The notes below the pieces were generated by a model. It saw only the letters and a list, made by a program, of their open reading frames with translations. It made no database searches and was not told where the DNA came from. Shown here piece after piece: positions 23,613 through 30,498 of a stretch of 30,498 nt of DNA. Origin of the DNA: CAMXAS01 sp964442435. GTDB taxonomy: Bacteria; Bacteroidota; Bacteroidia; Bacteroidales; P3. Numbering within the stretch: the first letter of the stretch is position 1; each line of letters opens with the position of its first letter. The stretch spans positions 1 through 30,498 of the forward strand of contig CAYTZG010000019.1 of the NCBI GenBank assembly GCA_964442435.1. The letters run 5' to 3'. Position numbers and translations under genes: made by a program.

Positions 23613-25469
23613 TTATTTCATGAGTTTCTGTTGGAACGCCGTCAATACGTCCAATACGTTGGAGCGGACGTGGATGAATTCTTCCACACCCTGCGCCTTG
23701 AACGCGTCGAGCTGTTCCTTCGGGTAGCCGGCGAGCACGATATGCGTCTTGCCTTTCAGCTCCGGAACGGCCGCCGCTACCAATTCGGCGTATTCGTCAT
23801 CGCTGCTGCAGAGCACCGTGATGTCGGCCTTGGCGGCGAGGGCGGCTTTGGCGCCTTCGGCCCCCGTCTTGAAGCCGGCGTTGTCGATGATTTCGTAACC
23901 GGCGCAGCCGAAGAAGTTGGTGGCGAAACCGGCACGCGCCTTGCGCATGGCCAAGTTGCCGTAGGTCAAGAGGAATACTTTGGGACGACGGCCGCTCTTT
24001 TCCGTTTGCAGACGCAGGGCTTCGAAAGCCGCCGCGCCACGGTAGGGCTTCAGCGTCTTGAAGGCGCCGGCCTTGCAACCGCAACCGCAGCCGCAGTGCG
24101 TTTCTTCGATTTCCTTGACCATGTTTTCGTTCAGGTTCGGGTATTGGTTAACGCCCGTCAAAACGAGCTTGCGGGAAGCGAGGTCGGCATCGCGTTGCGC
24201 CGCGCTGCGCGCCACTTCGTCCTGAATGTAACCGGCTTCCACGGCCTTGGCGAAACCGCCTTTTTCCTCTATGGCGAGGAACTGTTCCCAAGCGTAGCGG
24301 GCAATCGAGTCGGTCAGGTTTTCGATATAGTACGAACCGGCGGCCGGATCCACGATTTTATCCATGAACGATTCCTCTTTCAGGATAATCTGCTGGTTGC
24401 GCGCGATACGCGAGCCGAATTCGTCCGGCTTGCGGTAGGCTTCGTCAAAGTTGCTCACGTGAATCGAGTTGGCACCGCCGATGGCCGCGCTCATCGTCTC
24501 GGTCGTGGAGCGGAGCAGGTTTACGTACGGGTCGTAAATCGACTTGTTCCAAGCCGAAGCCGACGAGTGGATGAAAGCCGCGGCCGATTCTTCCTTGGCC
24601 GGCTTGTATTGCGCTACAATCTGCGCCCACAGCATACGGGCGGCACGCAGTTTGGCTATTTCCATGAAGTAGTTGGAACCCGTGCAGAACGAGAACGTCA
24701 GGCGGGGCGCCACTTCATCCACGCTCAGACCGGCATCGGTCAGCGCGCCGAGATATTCGTTGGCCCAGGCCAGACCCATGCCCAACTCCTGCGTAATCGT
24801 CGCGCCGCTGTTGTGGAGCATACCGGCCTTTACGCTTACGAGGCGGAACAGCGGCAACTCTTTCGTAAAGCGGGCGAACAGGGCTTTCGCTTCTTCGATG
24901 TTCTTGGCGTAGCTTTCGTAAAATTCGCCGTGTTTGAGCGCGAACGCAATCGGGTCGAACGCAATCGAGCCCTTGACCTTCGTCGGGTCAATCTTGTTGT
25001 CTTTCAGATAGGCTACAAACAAATCCAGCGTTTTGCCGAACGACTTGGAGCACATGAAGTGGATGGCCGTGGTCATCGGGTCGATGCCGTGGAGCAGTTG
25101 CGCCATCTGTTCGGCCGTTTCCACGCCTTTGGCGCACAGGCCCACGCCTTTGACGCCGCGTTTAACGGCTTCGGCCGCCAGCGCGTTGGCCGCCTTGATA
25201 TCTTGAACATGAAAGTCCTGACGGATTTCCCAGTCGTTGCCGTCGGCCTTTTCGCCGCGCAGGTAGGGGAACTGGCCGGGTTCGCACTGCAGATAACCCA
25301 AGGCTTCGAGGTCTTCGCTGCGATAGTACGGTTTGACGTTGAAGCCCTCACCGGTTTTCCAAACCAGTTTCTTTTCGTAGTCGGCTCCTTTCAAGTCTTT
25401 GGTAATCACATCTTCCCATTCTTTCGTGCTAACGGGAGGAAATTCCGCAAACAATTTTTCGTTGCTCAT
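23613..25469 (-). CDS. mutA: Methylmalonyl-CoA mutase small (beta) subunit
   Basis: The product is 618 aa, full length. The heterodimeric mutase converts succinyl-CoA to (R)-methylmalonyl-CoA with adenosylcobalamin, feeding the Mce/Mmd system across the window. The TIM-barrel half is recognisable from WEDVITKDLKGADYEKKLVWKT, PYLRGEK, RLTFSFCTGSNYFMEIAKLRAARMLWA and DPAAGSYYIENLTDSIA. The C-terminal Rossmann-like domain (about 490-618) lacks the B12-binding DxHxxG motif (here it reads GNLAMRKARAGFATNFFG), as expected for the non-catalytic small subunit. The linker holds His458 and four cysteines alternating with glycine (459-465). MutA needs MutB, normally encoded next to it; here mutA is followed by a strong terminator and mntP instead. 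Confidence 0.95.
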   Translation of the reverse strand: MSNEKLFAEFPPVSTKEWEDVITKDLKGADYEKKLVWKTGEGFNVKPYYRSEDLEALGYLQCEPGQFPYLRGEKADGNDWEIRQDFHVQDIKAANALAAEAVKRGVKGVGLCAKGVETAEQMAQLLHGIDPMTTAIHFMCSKSFGKTLDLFVAYLKDNKIDPTKVKGSIAFDPIAFALKHGEFYESYAKNIEEAKALFARFTKELPLFRLVSVKAGMLHNSGATITQELGMGLAWANEYLGALTDAGLSVDEVAPRLTFSFCTGSNYFMEIAKLRAARMLWAQIVAQYKPAKEESAAAFIHSSASAWNKSIYDPYVNLLRSTTETMSAAIGGANSIHVSNFDEAYRKPDEFGSRIARNQQIILKEESFMDKIVDPAAGSYYIENLTDSIARYAWEQFLAIEEKGGFAKAVEAGYIQDEVARSAAQRDADLASRKLVLTGVNQYPNLNENMVKEIEETHCGCGCGCKAGAFKTLKPYRGAAAFEALRLQTEKSGRRPKVFLLTYGNLAMRKARAGFATNFFGCAGYEIIDNAGFKTGAEGAKAALAAKADITVLCSSDDEYAELVAAAVPELKGKTHIVLAGYPKEQLDAFKAQGVEEFIHVRSNVLDVLTAFQQKLMK

Positions 25470-25531
25470 ATCGGTAAGTAATTATATAGTTTTCAAACAG
25501 GGGCGGGAACACCCCGCCATTAAAACACGCG

Positions 25532-25562
25532 CAAAGATAATGAAAATTGAGCGTAAAGGCAA
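25532..25562 (-). promoter_or_regulatory. Promoter of mutA
   Basis: On the minus strand, TTG (25562-25560), a 20-nt spacer and TATCTTTG (25539-25532) followed by C match the consensus. The sequence from the -33 box through the -7 box is identical to the mce promoter at 4417-4447, so mutA and the mce-mmd operon share the same core promoter. The leader is about 55 nt. Confidence 0.75.
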
Positions 25563-25574
25563 GCGGGGGAAAAG

Positions 25575-25872
25575 AAGCGCGAAAACGACGCGATAGAAAC
25601 GAACCGAAAGGTTCGGTTGTACTGAAACGGGGCAATGGCAAAAGCATTTTGCCAATTGAACCGTTGCAGTGCGACCGATGGAAAACGGAGTTTTACATTG
25701 TTTCTATCGCGAGATTATGGAGTTTCGCGCGAATAAAGCGACAGCCAGCCTCTGCCGAAATGCCTCTTATCTTCATCCGTTGCGCAGCAACGGGTAAATA
25801 TAGTGAAACGATATACCTTCCTCTGAACGCTTTATATTAAAACCGAAGTATCGACCGATACCTTCTCTAAGA
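25575..25872 (-). ncRNA. Candidate structured RNA with nested hairpins (right copy)
   Basis: This is the homologue of 4095-4404, read on the minus strand from a consensus promoter. Stems visible: 25845-25853/25856-25865; 25777-25783/25787-25793; outer stem 25589-25600/25700-25711 (perfect 12 bp), extended with a bulge by 25577-25586/25722-25730. Inside are 25601-25605/25610-25614 closed by a GAAA tetraloop, 25626-25630/25661-25665, and 25636-25643/25647-25654. The core hairpins align with the left copy (shared GGCAAAA/TTTTGCC and a GTTTTCCAT block), but the outer-stem sequence is entirely different and still pairs. It ends just before the mutA promoter. It could instead be a mobile palindromic DNA element. 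Confidence 0.55.
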
Positions 25873-25878
25873 CGGGTG

Positions 25879-25909
25879 CAAAGATACGGCAAAAACAATT
25901 AAAATACAA
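25879..25909 (-). promoter_or_regulatory. Predicted promoter of the structured RNA element (right copy)
   Basis: On the minus strand, TTG (25909-25907), a 20-nt spacer and TATCTTTG (25886-25879) followed by C fit the consensus exactly. Transcription would start near 25872 and run through the hairpin element toward mutA. Confidence 0.62.
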
Positions 25910-25921
25910 TAGGTTGACCGC

Positions 25922-25952
25922 TTGTATATTTAAAACTTTCGGCAGTACTTTG
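25922..25952 (+). promoter_or_regulatory. Predicted promoter of the right S74 operon
   Basis: TTG (25922-25924), a 21-nt spacer and TACTTTG (25946-25952), same as the left copy. It is back-to-back with the structured-RNA promoter, with the -33 boxes about 13 bp apart. It leaves a leader of about 205 nt before the S74 ATG at 26166. Confidence 0.5.
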
Positions 25953-26003
25953 TATCGTGCTTTATCTGACGCCCTTTGCACACATTTCTTAAAACGCCGG
26001 ACG

Positions 26004-26066
26004 ATGAACAAACATCTTTCACATATCGGCAAAAACGACTTGAACACCGCCGCCTGCGGGCGGTAA
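26004..26066 (+). CDS. Candidate 20-residue leader ORF in the S74 5' leader (right copy)
   Basis: It encodes MNKHLSHIGKNDLNTAACGR and stops at TAA (26064-26066). The frame, length and stop equal those of the left copy, with one synonymous change and Ala to Ser at residue 6. A GC-rich hairpin overlaps its end. It could be a regulatory leader peptide or a chance frame in a conserved leader. Confidence 0.22.
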   Translation: MNKHLSHIGKNDLNTAACGR

Positions 26067-26165
26067 AGTTTCCCTATACCCCTACTGCACGCAGGCATAA
26101 AACATAAAGACGAACCAAATCAGAAAGCAATTAAACATATTAATAACAATTAAACTACAATTATC

Positions 26166-27191
26166 ATGAGAAGACTGATTTTAACATCCGCACTTTTGAG
26201 TTTGATTCTGTTAATCGCTCAACCTTTGAGGGCACAGGTAAAGGTACTCTCGTCCAGTTTTGAAGTGGAAAAACAAAAAATGTTATTTACCGGCAATAGT
26301 TCCAAATTCACTATTGGCGGCAAAACTGTAGAAATAAAACTTTATGTACCACAAGGTACCCTAAGCACATCGGACCAAATGGCTTCCAATACATCCGGTA
26401 TCGTGATACCTCCGATTCAACTTTCTTATCCCATTTCCATTATCGGCCCCAAGCATGATTTTGGGATAGGTTCTCCCAATGATGAGATACTTCGAATCTA
26501 TTCGAAAGAGTATTATTCTTCTACTGCAACGGGGATATCCTCTATATCCGATAAAAGGTATAAGACTAATATCCAGCCTTTATCGTCATCCTTGAATAAA
26601 ATCATGCAATTGAATCCCATCAAATTTGACTATCGGGAAGAAAAAGACGGCGAGCGTTCGACCGACCCCTCAAGACACAACAAAGTCGGTCTCATTGCAC
26701 AAGAATTGCAAGAAATAATACCGGAGGCTGTACGACATATGGAATACGAGGACATTTATGTAGTAGATTATTCTGTACTCATCCCTTTCCTTGTGAAAAC
26801 CATTCAAGAGCAGCAACTTCAGATTGAAGAGTTGCAAATGGCGCTGACACCCGACAACGCCGCTTTCGCCACCCCGACGTTCAGCAGCGTCAAGCCCAAC
26901 GGCAACACGGCCGAAACCGTGGAAGTCGCCGGCAATCGTCTGTGGAGCAACGTGCCCAATCCGTTCAAGCAGGAAACCCGCATCCGCTACGCCCTGACCG
27001 AAGACGTGCGGGAAGCGCAGCTCTGCATCTACGACCTTTCCGGCAAGCAGCTCTCCTGCCACCGCCTCAATGACCGTGGCGAAAATGAGTTCGTGCTCCG
27101 CGCCGCTTCCCTCAACCCCGGCATCTACCTCTACTCCCTTATTGCCGACGGGCAGGTGGTGGATACGCACCGCATGGTCGTGACCGAATAA
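26166..27191 (+). CDS. Surface protein: variable passenger, S74 intramolecular chaperone domain, T9SS sorting domain (right copy)
   Basis: The product is 341 aa and a paralogue of 2771-3802. The signal peptide and first 34 residues are almost the same, with Leu16 for Ser. The passenger (about 36-124) shares little sequence with the left copy (TLSTSDQMASNTSGIVIPPIQL...). The S74 domain (about 126-216) keeps the Ser128/Lys133 dyad in SISDKRYKTNIQPL and VGLIAQELQEIIPEAVRHMEYEDIYVVDY, with many substitutions. A coiled-coil-like helix (VKTIQEQQLQIEELQMAL) precedes a near-identical T9SS type A domain (NVPNPFKQETRIRYAL...HRMVVTE). It is first in the right-arm operon, ahead of the M6 protease. Function is unknown; the passenger is presumably displayed as a trimer on the cell surface or released by self-cleavage. 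Confidence 0.88.
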   Translation: MRRLILTSALLSLILLIAQPLRAQVKVLSSSFEVEKQKMLFTGNSSKFTIGGKTVEIKLYVPQGTLSTSDQMASNTSGIVIPPIQLSYPISIIGPKHDFGIGSPNDEILRIYSKEYYSSTATGISSISDKRYKTNIQPLSSSLNKIMQLNPIKFDYREEKDGERSTDPSRHNKVGLIAQELQEIIPEAVRHMEYEDIYVVDYSVLIPFLVKTIQEQQLQIEELQMALTPDNAAFATPTFSSVKPNGNTAETVEVAGNRLWSNVPNPFKQETRIRYALTEDVREAQLCIYDLSGKQLSCHRLNDRGENEFVLRAASLNPGIYLYSLIADGQVVDTHRMVVTE

Positions 27192-27229
27192 GTCGGCTCC
27201 GACATACGCGAATACATAAAGTTTAATCC

Positions 27230-27265
27230 GGTTCTCCGCCTTGCCAATATGGAGGGCGGGGAGCC
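27230..27265 (+). other. Conserved intercistronic hairpin between the S74 gene and the M6 protease gene
   Basis: Arms 27230-27240 and 27255-27265 pair over 11 positions, with two or more G-U wobbles where the left copy has Watson-Crick pairs. A-rich sequence follows, not a U-tract. It ends 20 bp before the M6 protease ATG. Confidence 0.58.
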
Positions 27266-27285
27266 GAAATAAGAAGAATAGAGTT

Positions 27286-29085
27286 ATGAAAAACAATAAT
27301 AGACACCATAAACCACGCTATCTATTTAATGGCGTTTATATATGCATTTTATGCAGCCTTTTCTGCATGATAGGAAGTCCCGCCTTTGCCGCCTATTTGG
27401 AGAATGTTCCCGTAACGCTGACACAGCCGGACGGAACGGTTATCGAATGTTTGGCCACGGGCGACGAATACTACAATTGGTTACATGACAAAGACGGTTA
27501 TACGATTGTCCAACATCCGTCTACCGGTTACTATTGCTATGCCGAACTCAAAGGAGACGAACTGGTGGCCTCACAATACGTTGTCGGGAAAGCCAATCCA
27601 CTCAATACAACGCTCAAACCGCATACCAATATCTCCTCGGAGAAAATTTCGGCACGACGTGAAAGCGTCATGCAAAGCATGCAGCAAAATTCTCCACAAG
27701 CAACGGCCAAAAGTGCGAATAATCCCCTTGTTGGCACGCTCAATAATCTTGTTATATATATACGATTCGCCGATCAAACGGAATTTCCTGCCGCACAAAA
27801 CTACTATACGACTCTTTTCAATGCTGAGACGGGCAATTCCATGAAAAACTATTTCCGTGAGATTTCCTATAATAAACTAACTATCAACTCTCGCTTTTAT
27901 CCGACAAACAACGGCACCACAATTGTGTCTTATCAGGATTCATATAAGCGCGACTATTATTGTCCCTATTCAGCAAGCAATGCGATAGGATATCAGAATG
28001 AATCGGAACGGGAAAAAAGAGAACATGATTTATTGGCGAAAGCCATAAATTATATAAAAAATCAAATTCCGACTTCACTGAATTTAGATTGCAATAATGA
28101 TGGCTATGTGGACAATATTTGTTTTATTGCCAAAGGAGCAACTACCGGGTATTCTTCCATTTTATGGCCGCATAAATGGAGTTTATATACCAAGGTGATA
28201 ACCATAAACGGGAAACAAGTATCCGATTATAATTTTCATTTAGAGGGCCACTTAACGGGCACTAACAATGCCACTCTTTGTCATGAAATGGGACACACCT
28301 GCAATGCACCTGATTTATATCACTCTAATGATGATGATAATGCTTATCCTGTTGGAAGTTGGGACATCATGGCACGTCATACAAATACGCCTCAGTATAT
28401 GGGAGCTTATCTCAAATATAAATATACCAAATGGATTAGTGATATGCCCTCGATTACCACACCTGGCATTTATACATTAAATCCGTTATCCGCTGCCACC
28501 AATAATTGCTACAAAATCCCATTGTCCGGTACAACGGAATATCTCGTATTAGAATATCGACAGCTCGGAGGAATTTTTGAAACAAAATCCAATTACATTG
28601 ATAATGGGCTACTTATTTACAGAATCAACGAGAATTATCACGGCAATGTTGATGGTCAAGGATATGGTGGCGCAAGCGATGAAGTTTATATTTTTAGACC
28701 AGGCGAAGTTTTTTCAACACAGGGCTACCTTTCAAATGCTAATTTTTCAGACAAATACAAAAGGACCGAATTCAACAAATCAACTGACCCAAAGTGTTTT
28801 ATGTCGGATGGTAATATAAAAGACATTTATATAAAAGGTATTAAAGAGAATGCAGATGGCACCTTGAGTTTCGGATTCAGTTATTGCGGTAATAATGACA
28901 AAGTCTTTTCAAATACAAGTCCTAGTAATACCGATGTGCAGGGTAGTATCCGTACTACAGGGACTGTCGTTGTAAAAGCGAACGACAATATCGTTTTAAA
29001 AGCGACAGACTATGTTGAATTGGGAGCAGGATTTGAGGTCGAAAACGGTGGGACGCTCTCAATCAACGTAACAGGATGTAAATAA
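27286..29085 (+). CDS. Secreted M6-family metalloprotease with C-terminal coathanger-stack-like module
   Basis: The product is 599 aa from the ATG at 27286. An in-frame TTG at 27241 lies inside the conserved hairpin and is not used. A signal peptide with a long n-region ends near residue 36 (GSPAFAAY). A propeptide-like region (about 37-150, VPVTLTQPDGTVIECLATGDEYYNWLHDKDGY) is typical of M6 peptidases. The catalytic domain carries HEMGHTCNAPDLYH with zinc ligands His333, His337 and Asp343 and general base Glu334, followed by SWDIMA, so it looks active. The C-terminal 45 residues (IVLKATDYVELGAGFEVENGGTLSI) resemble the '3-coathanger stack' module of secreted Bacteroidota proteins. The first 150 codons have balanced composition and the rest is AT-rich. 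It occupies the slot held by the degenerate C13-like gene in the left arm. Confidence 0.9.
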   Translation: MKNNNRHHKPRYLFNGVYICILCSLFCMIGSPAFAAYLENVPVTLTQPDGTVIECLATGDEYYNWLHDKDGYTIVQHPSTGYYCYAELKGDELVASQYVVGKANPLNTTLKPHTNISSEKISARRESVMQSMQQNSPQATAKSANNPLVGTLNNLVIYIRFADQTEFPAAQNYYTTLFNAETGNSMKNYFREISYNKLTINSRFYPTNNGTTIVSYQDSYKRDYYCPYSASNAIGYQNESEREKREHDLLAKAINYIKNQIPTSLNLDCNNDGYVDNICFIAKGATTGYSSILWPHKWSLYTKVITINGKQVSDYNFHLEGHLTGTNNATLCHEMGHTCNAPDLYHSNDDDNAYPVGSWDIMARHTNTPQYMGAYLKYKYTKWISDMPSITTPGIYTLNPLSAATNNCYKIPLSGTTEYLVLEYRQLGGIFETKSNYIDNGLLIYRINENYHGNVDGQGYGGASDEVYIFRPGEVFSTQGYLSNANFSDKYKRTEFNKSTDPKCFMSDGNIKDIYIKGIKENADGTLSFGFSYCGNNDKVFSNTSPSNTDVQGSIRTTGTVVVKANDNIVLKATDYVELGAGFEVENGGTLSINVTGCK

Positions 29086-29104
29086 ACTAAATAATAATTA
29101 CCCC

Positions 29105-29542
29105 ATGAAAAACTACAGATGGCTCATTCTTGCAATGGTTTTATTGGCCGTCGGTTGCCAAAAACAACCCATTGACAAACAGGAGGCGGACGCTATTGTA
29201 ACCAAATACGTTAACAAGCATTTCAAATCCGACGATCGTACCGAACGTGCCGTATGGTATTACAAGAGATTAGATGATGAACGGATTGAATTGTCGTTTT
29301 GGATTGAGGGAGACGAAGATATTATAGCGGAAAATGCTTTCGTTTATTACATAGATGAAAACTGGAATATGGGAGATATGTTCCCACACCCCCACCGAAT
29401 AATCCTTGTACAAAAAAAGAGTGGGAAATACACTGTTTTTCAACGTTCCACACGCCCATGTGCCCATCCTTGGGGGCCTTGGGAGAATGATTGGGCTCTA
29501 CTTTATATGTTTGCCGATGGCCAATTTTGGAATCAAGGGTAA
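29105..29542 (+). CDS. Small lipoprotein of unknown function
   Basis: The product is 145 aa. A type II signal peptide with lipobox LLAVGC (Cys19) is followed by QKQPIDKQEADAIVTKYVNKHF. The mature domain is mixed alpha/beta (AVWYYKRLDDERIELSFWIEGDED, GKYTVFQRSTRPC) and ends WALLYMFADGQFWNQG. Tryptophans and one extra cysteine are clustered in the last third. No lipoprotein export signal of the K-(D/E)2 kind directly follows the cysteine. It starts 19 bp after the M6 protease. As the third gene of the right-arm operon it could accompany the protease as an inhibitor or immunity-like partner, but nothing in the sequence proves that. Confidence 0.82.
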   Translation: MKNYRWLILAMVLLAVGCQKQPIDKQEADAIVTKYVNKHFKSDDRTERAVWYYKRLDDERIELSFWIEGDEDIIAENAFVYYIDENWNMGDMFPHPHRIILVQKKSGKYTVFQRSTRPCAHPWGPWENDWALLYMFADGQFWNQG

Positions 29543-29567
29543 TGCCAACCGAATAACCAGCCACATC

Positions 29568-29599
29568 CCCGTCCGGCCCAGCCTTTTGCGTCGGACGGG
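29568..29599 (+). terminator. Hairpin after the lipoprotein gene, possible partial terminator
   Basis: A perfect 8-bp GC-rich stem (29568-29575 with 29592-29599) encloses a 16-nt loop, 25 bp after the stop. No U-tract follows, so it may only attenuate transcription into the terminal gene or mark the right edge of the cargo. Confidence 0.4.
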
Positions 29600-29612
29600 C
29601 GGCGGTTAATAT

Positions 29613-30498
29613 GAATATGAAAGGAGTCAAACCATGAAAAAACTGTTTCTATTCTTGACCATCATAGGTCCACGAGCGTTCTTGCCGGCGCAATCGCATT
29701 GGGGCGAATATCAGATAGAGGCTCAATGTACGTTAGAAGGACAAGATTGGTATGAAGAAAACCAATGTTATGTTATTGACATAAAGCCGTGCGATGAGCA
29801 AGAGTTTGATTTTCAATTTTATATCAACGAACCCATTTACGATAATGTGAAAGGGAAGTTTACGACCGAAGACCAGTTTGTTCTACCAGCGCAACAGTTT
29901 GCCCCTGATTATGACACGACTTACATTACCTATTATAGCGGCTTCGGAAGTTTCAAGAACGATTCGCTGTTTATGAATTATTATAGGACCAATCCCTATG
30001 TTTATGGTGCTTTGGTGTGTGATTGCAAGGGTTTCCGTCTTGGCGCAACGCCCCCCGCGCCGTCCCCGTGGTTTCCCGATGGCGCGGAATGGTACTACGG
30101 CATCCACGACATCAATATGGGGATGGGGTTGGCAACGGGCTGTGTTCACATGACAGTGGCCAAAGATACGCTGTTTGCGGGGCGGCCCTGCAAGCAACTC
30201 AAGCTAGAGGCTTGCGACGGCAAATACGAAACGCTCTACGAATACGTCTATCCCTGTGGCGACAGCCTGTTCTATTACAACTACGCTGATGAGGATTTCT
30301 TCCTGTTGTTGAATCTATCTGCCAAGAAAGACGATACGATATGGGTGCATCGGTCGGGATTCATTCCAAATCCCGGTTTCGACCCTTATCAACGCTGGAA
30401 AAAAATCCATGCCGTTGGCAACGAGCCGGACGCTATGATTCGGGAAGCCTATCGTTTCATGGCCTATGAGATAAAGGCCATCGATACCGTGACGATGG
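29613..30498. repeat. Outer inverted repeat, right copy (partner 1-891)
   Basis: Reverse-complement match to 1-891, starting about 20 bp before the terminal gene and running to the window end. The last 55 bases equal the reverse complement of the first 55, and the next base differs. Confidence 0.93.
29634..30498 (+). CDS. Secreted protein of unknown function, 3' end cut by window edge (right copy)
   Basis: The frame is 288 codons with no stop before the window end. ATG at 29634 follows AAAGGAG. The signal peptide (MKKLFLFLTIIGPRAFLPAQ) is two residues shorter than in the left copy and has Pro13/Arg14 where the left has Leu/Gln, which may weaken its core. The mature part is almost identical to the left copy (YLSSG-free, same CDCKG, WYYGIHDINMG, PCKQLKLEACDG and VYPCG segments), with conservative changes clustering in the last 60 codons (NLSAKKDDT against DLSVKKGDT). 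It is last in the right-arm operon, 91 bp after the lipoprotein. Function unknown. Confidence 0.85.
   Translation, partial: MKKLFLFLTIIGPRAFLPAQSHWGEYQIEAQCTLEGQDWYEENQCYVIDIKPCDEQEFDFQFYINEPIYDNVKGKFTTEDQFVLPAQQFAPDYDTTYITYYSGFGSFKNDSLFMNYYRTNPYVYGALVCDCKGFRLGATPPAPSPWFPDGAEWYYGIHDINMGMGLATGCVHMTVAKDTLFAGRPCKQLKLEACDGKYETLYEYVYPCGDSLFYYNYADEDFFLLLNLSAKKDDTIWVHRSGFIPNPGFDPYQRWKKIHAVGNEPDAMIREAYRFMAYEIKAIDTVTM

Larger units (their letters stand above)
25826..27285. repeat. Inner inverted repeat, right copy (partner 2677-4140)
   Basis: This mirrors 2677-4140, with the same promoters, candidate leader ORF, S74/T9SS gene ends and intercistronic hairpin. Identity breaks in the passenger part of the gene and stops at the start codon of the second arm gene, after which the cargo is unrelated. 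Confidence 0.88.

Noticed and set aside
23631..25481. 616-aa open frame antisense to mutA
   Set aside because: A shadow frame; mutA is full length and conserved on the other strand.
25470..25872. Cobalamin riboswitch upstream of mutA
   Set aside because: MutA partners a B12 enzyme, so I looked, but no B12-box-like conserved core was seen. The hairpin element lies upstream of the mutA promoter and has a homologue at mce.
26166..27191. S74 domain as a sign of a prophage tail fibre
   Set aside because: No other phage gene is present, and the protein carries a signal peptide and a T9SS sorting domain, so it is a cellular export substrate.

Overview
The window reads as a T9SS-positive member of the Bacteroidales (phylum Bacteroidota). 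The evidence is the promoter grammar (TTG, 20-21 nt, TAnnTTTG), several C-terminal type IX secretion (T9SS) sorting domains, cleaved-adhesin/choice-of-anchor and FN3 surface proteins, and a complete sodium-pumping methylmalonyl-CoA decarboxylase operon. No rRNA, tRNA, IS element or CRISPR array was seen.

Layout. The window is a large imperfect palindrome. A unique centre of about 21 kb (4.49-25.47 kb) is flanked by two inverted arms. Left arm (minus strand, reading outward): S74/T9SS surface protein (3802-2771), degenerate C13-like peptidase (2676-1642), small beta-barrel (1626-895), unknown secreted protein cut by the window end (871-1). Right arm (plus strand, reading outward): S74/T9SS paralogue (26166-27191), M6 metalloprotease (27286-29085), small lipoprotein (29105-29542), then the same unknown secreted protein, cut at the same codon (29634-30498). 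First gene, last gene and junctions are conserved between arms, while the two middle genes are unrelated and AT-richer. It looks like one expression cassette carrying alternative cargo.

Inside each arm, back-to-back promoters drive the S74 operon outward and a roughly 300-nt, hairpin-dense RNA inward. The two copies of this RNA have different stem sequences that still pair, which argues for a maintained structure. It ends just before a strong promoter for a central operon: mce-mmd on the left, mutA on the right.

Centre. mce-mmdA-OadG-like-mmdC-mmdB (4491-9079) takes methylmalonyl-CoA to propionyl-CoA with Na+ export, and mutA (25469-23613) is one half of the mutase that supplies it from succinyl-CoA; mutB is not here. 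Between them lie a 1508-aa exported protein of unknown family with a co-transcribed FN3 protein, a 1663-aa multidomain T9SS cell-surface protein, and a leftward mntP-queD-apbE operon.

The two window ends are reverse complements for exactly 55 bp and then differ, which looks like a k-mer overlap at an assembly break in a repeat. The unknown terminal gene is therefore probably multicopy in this genome.
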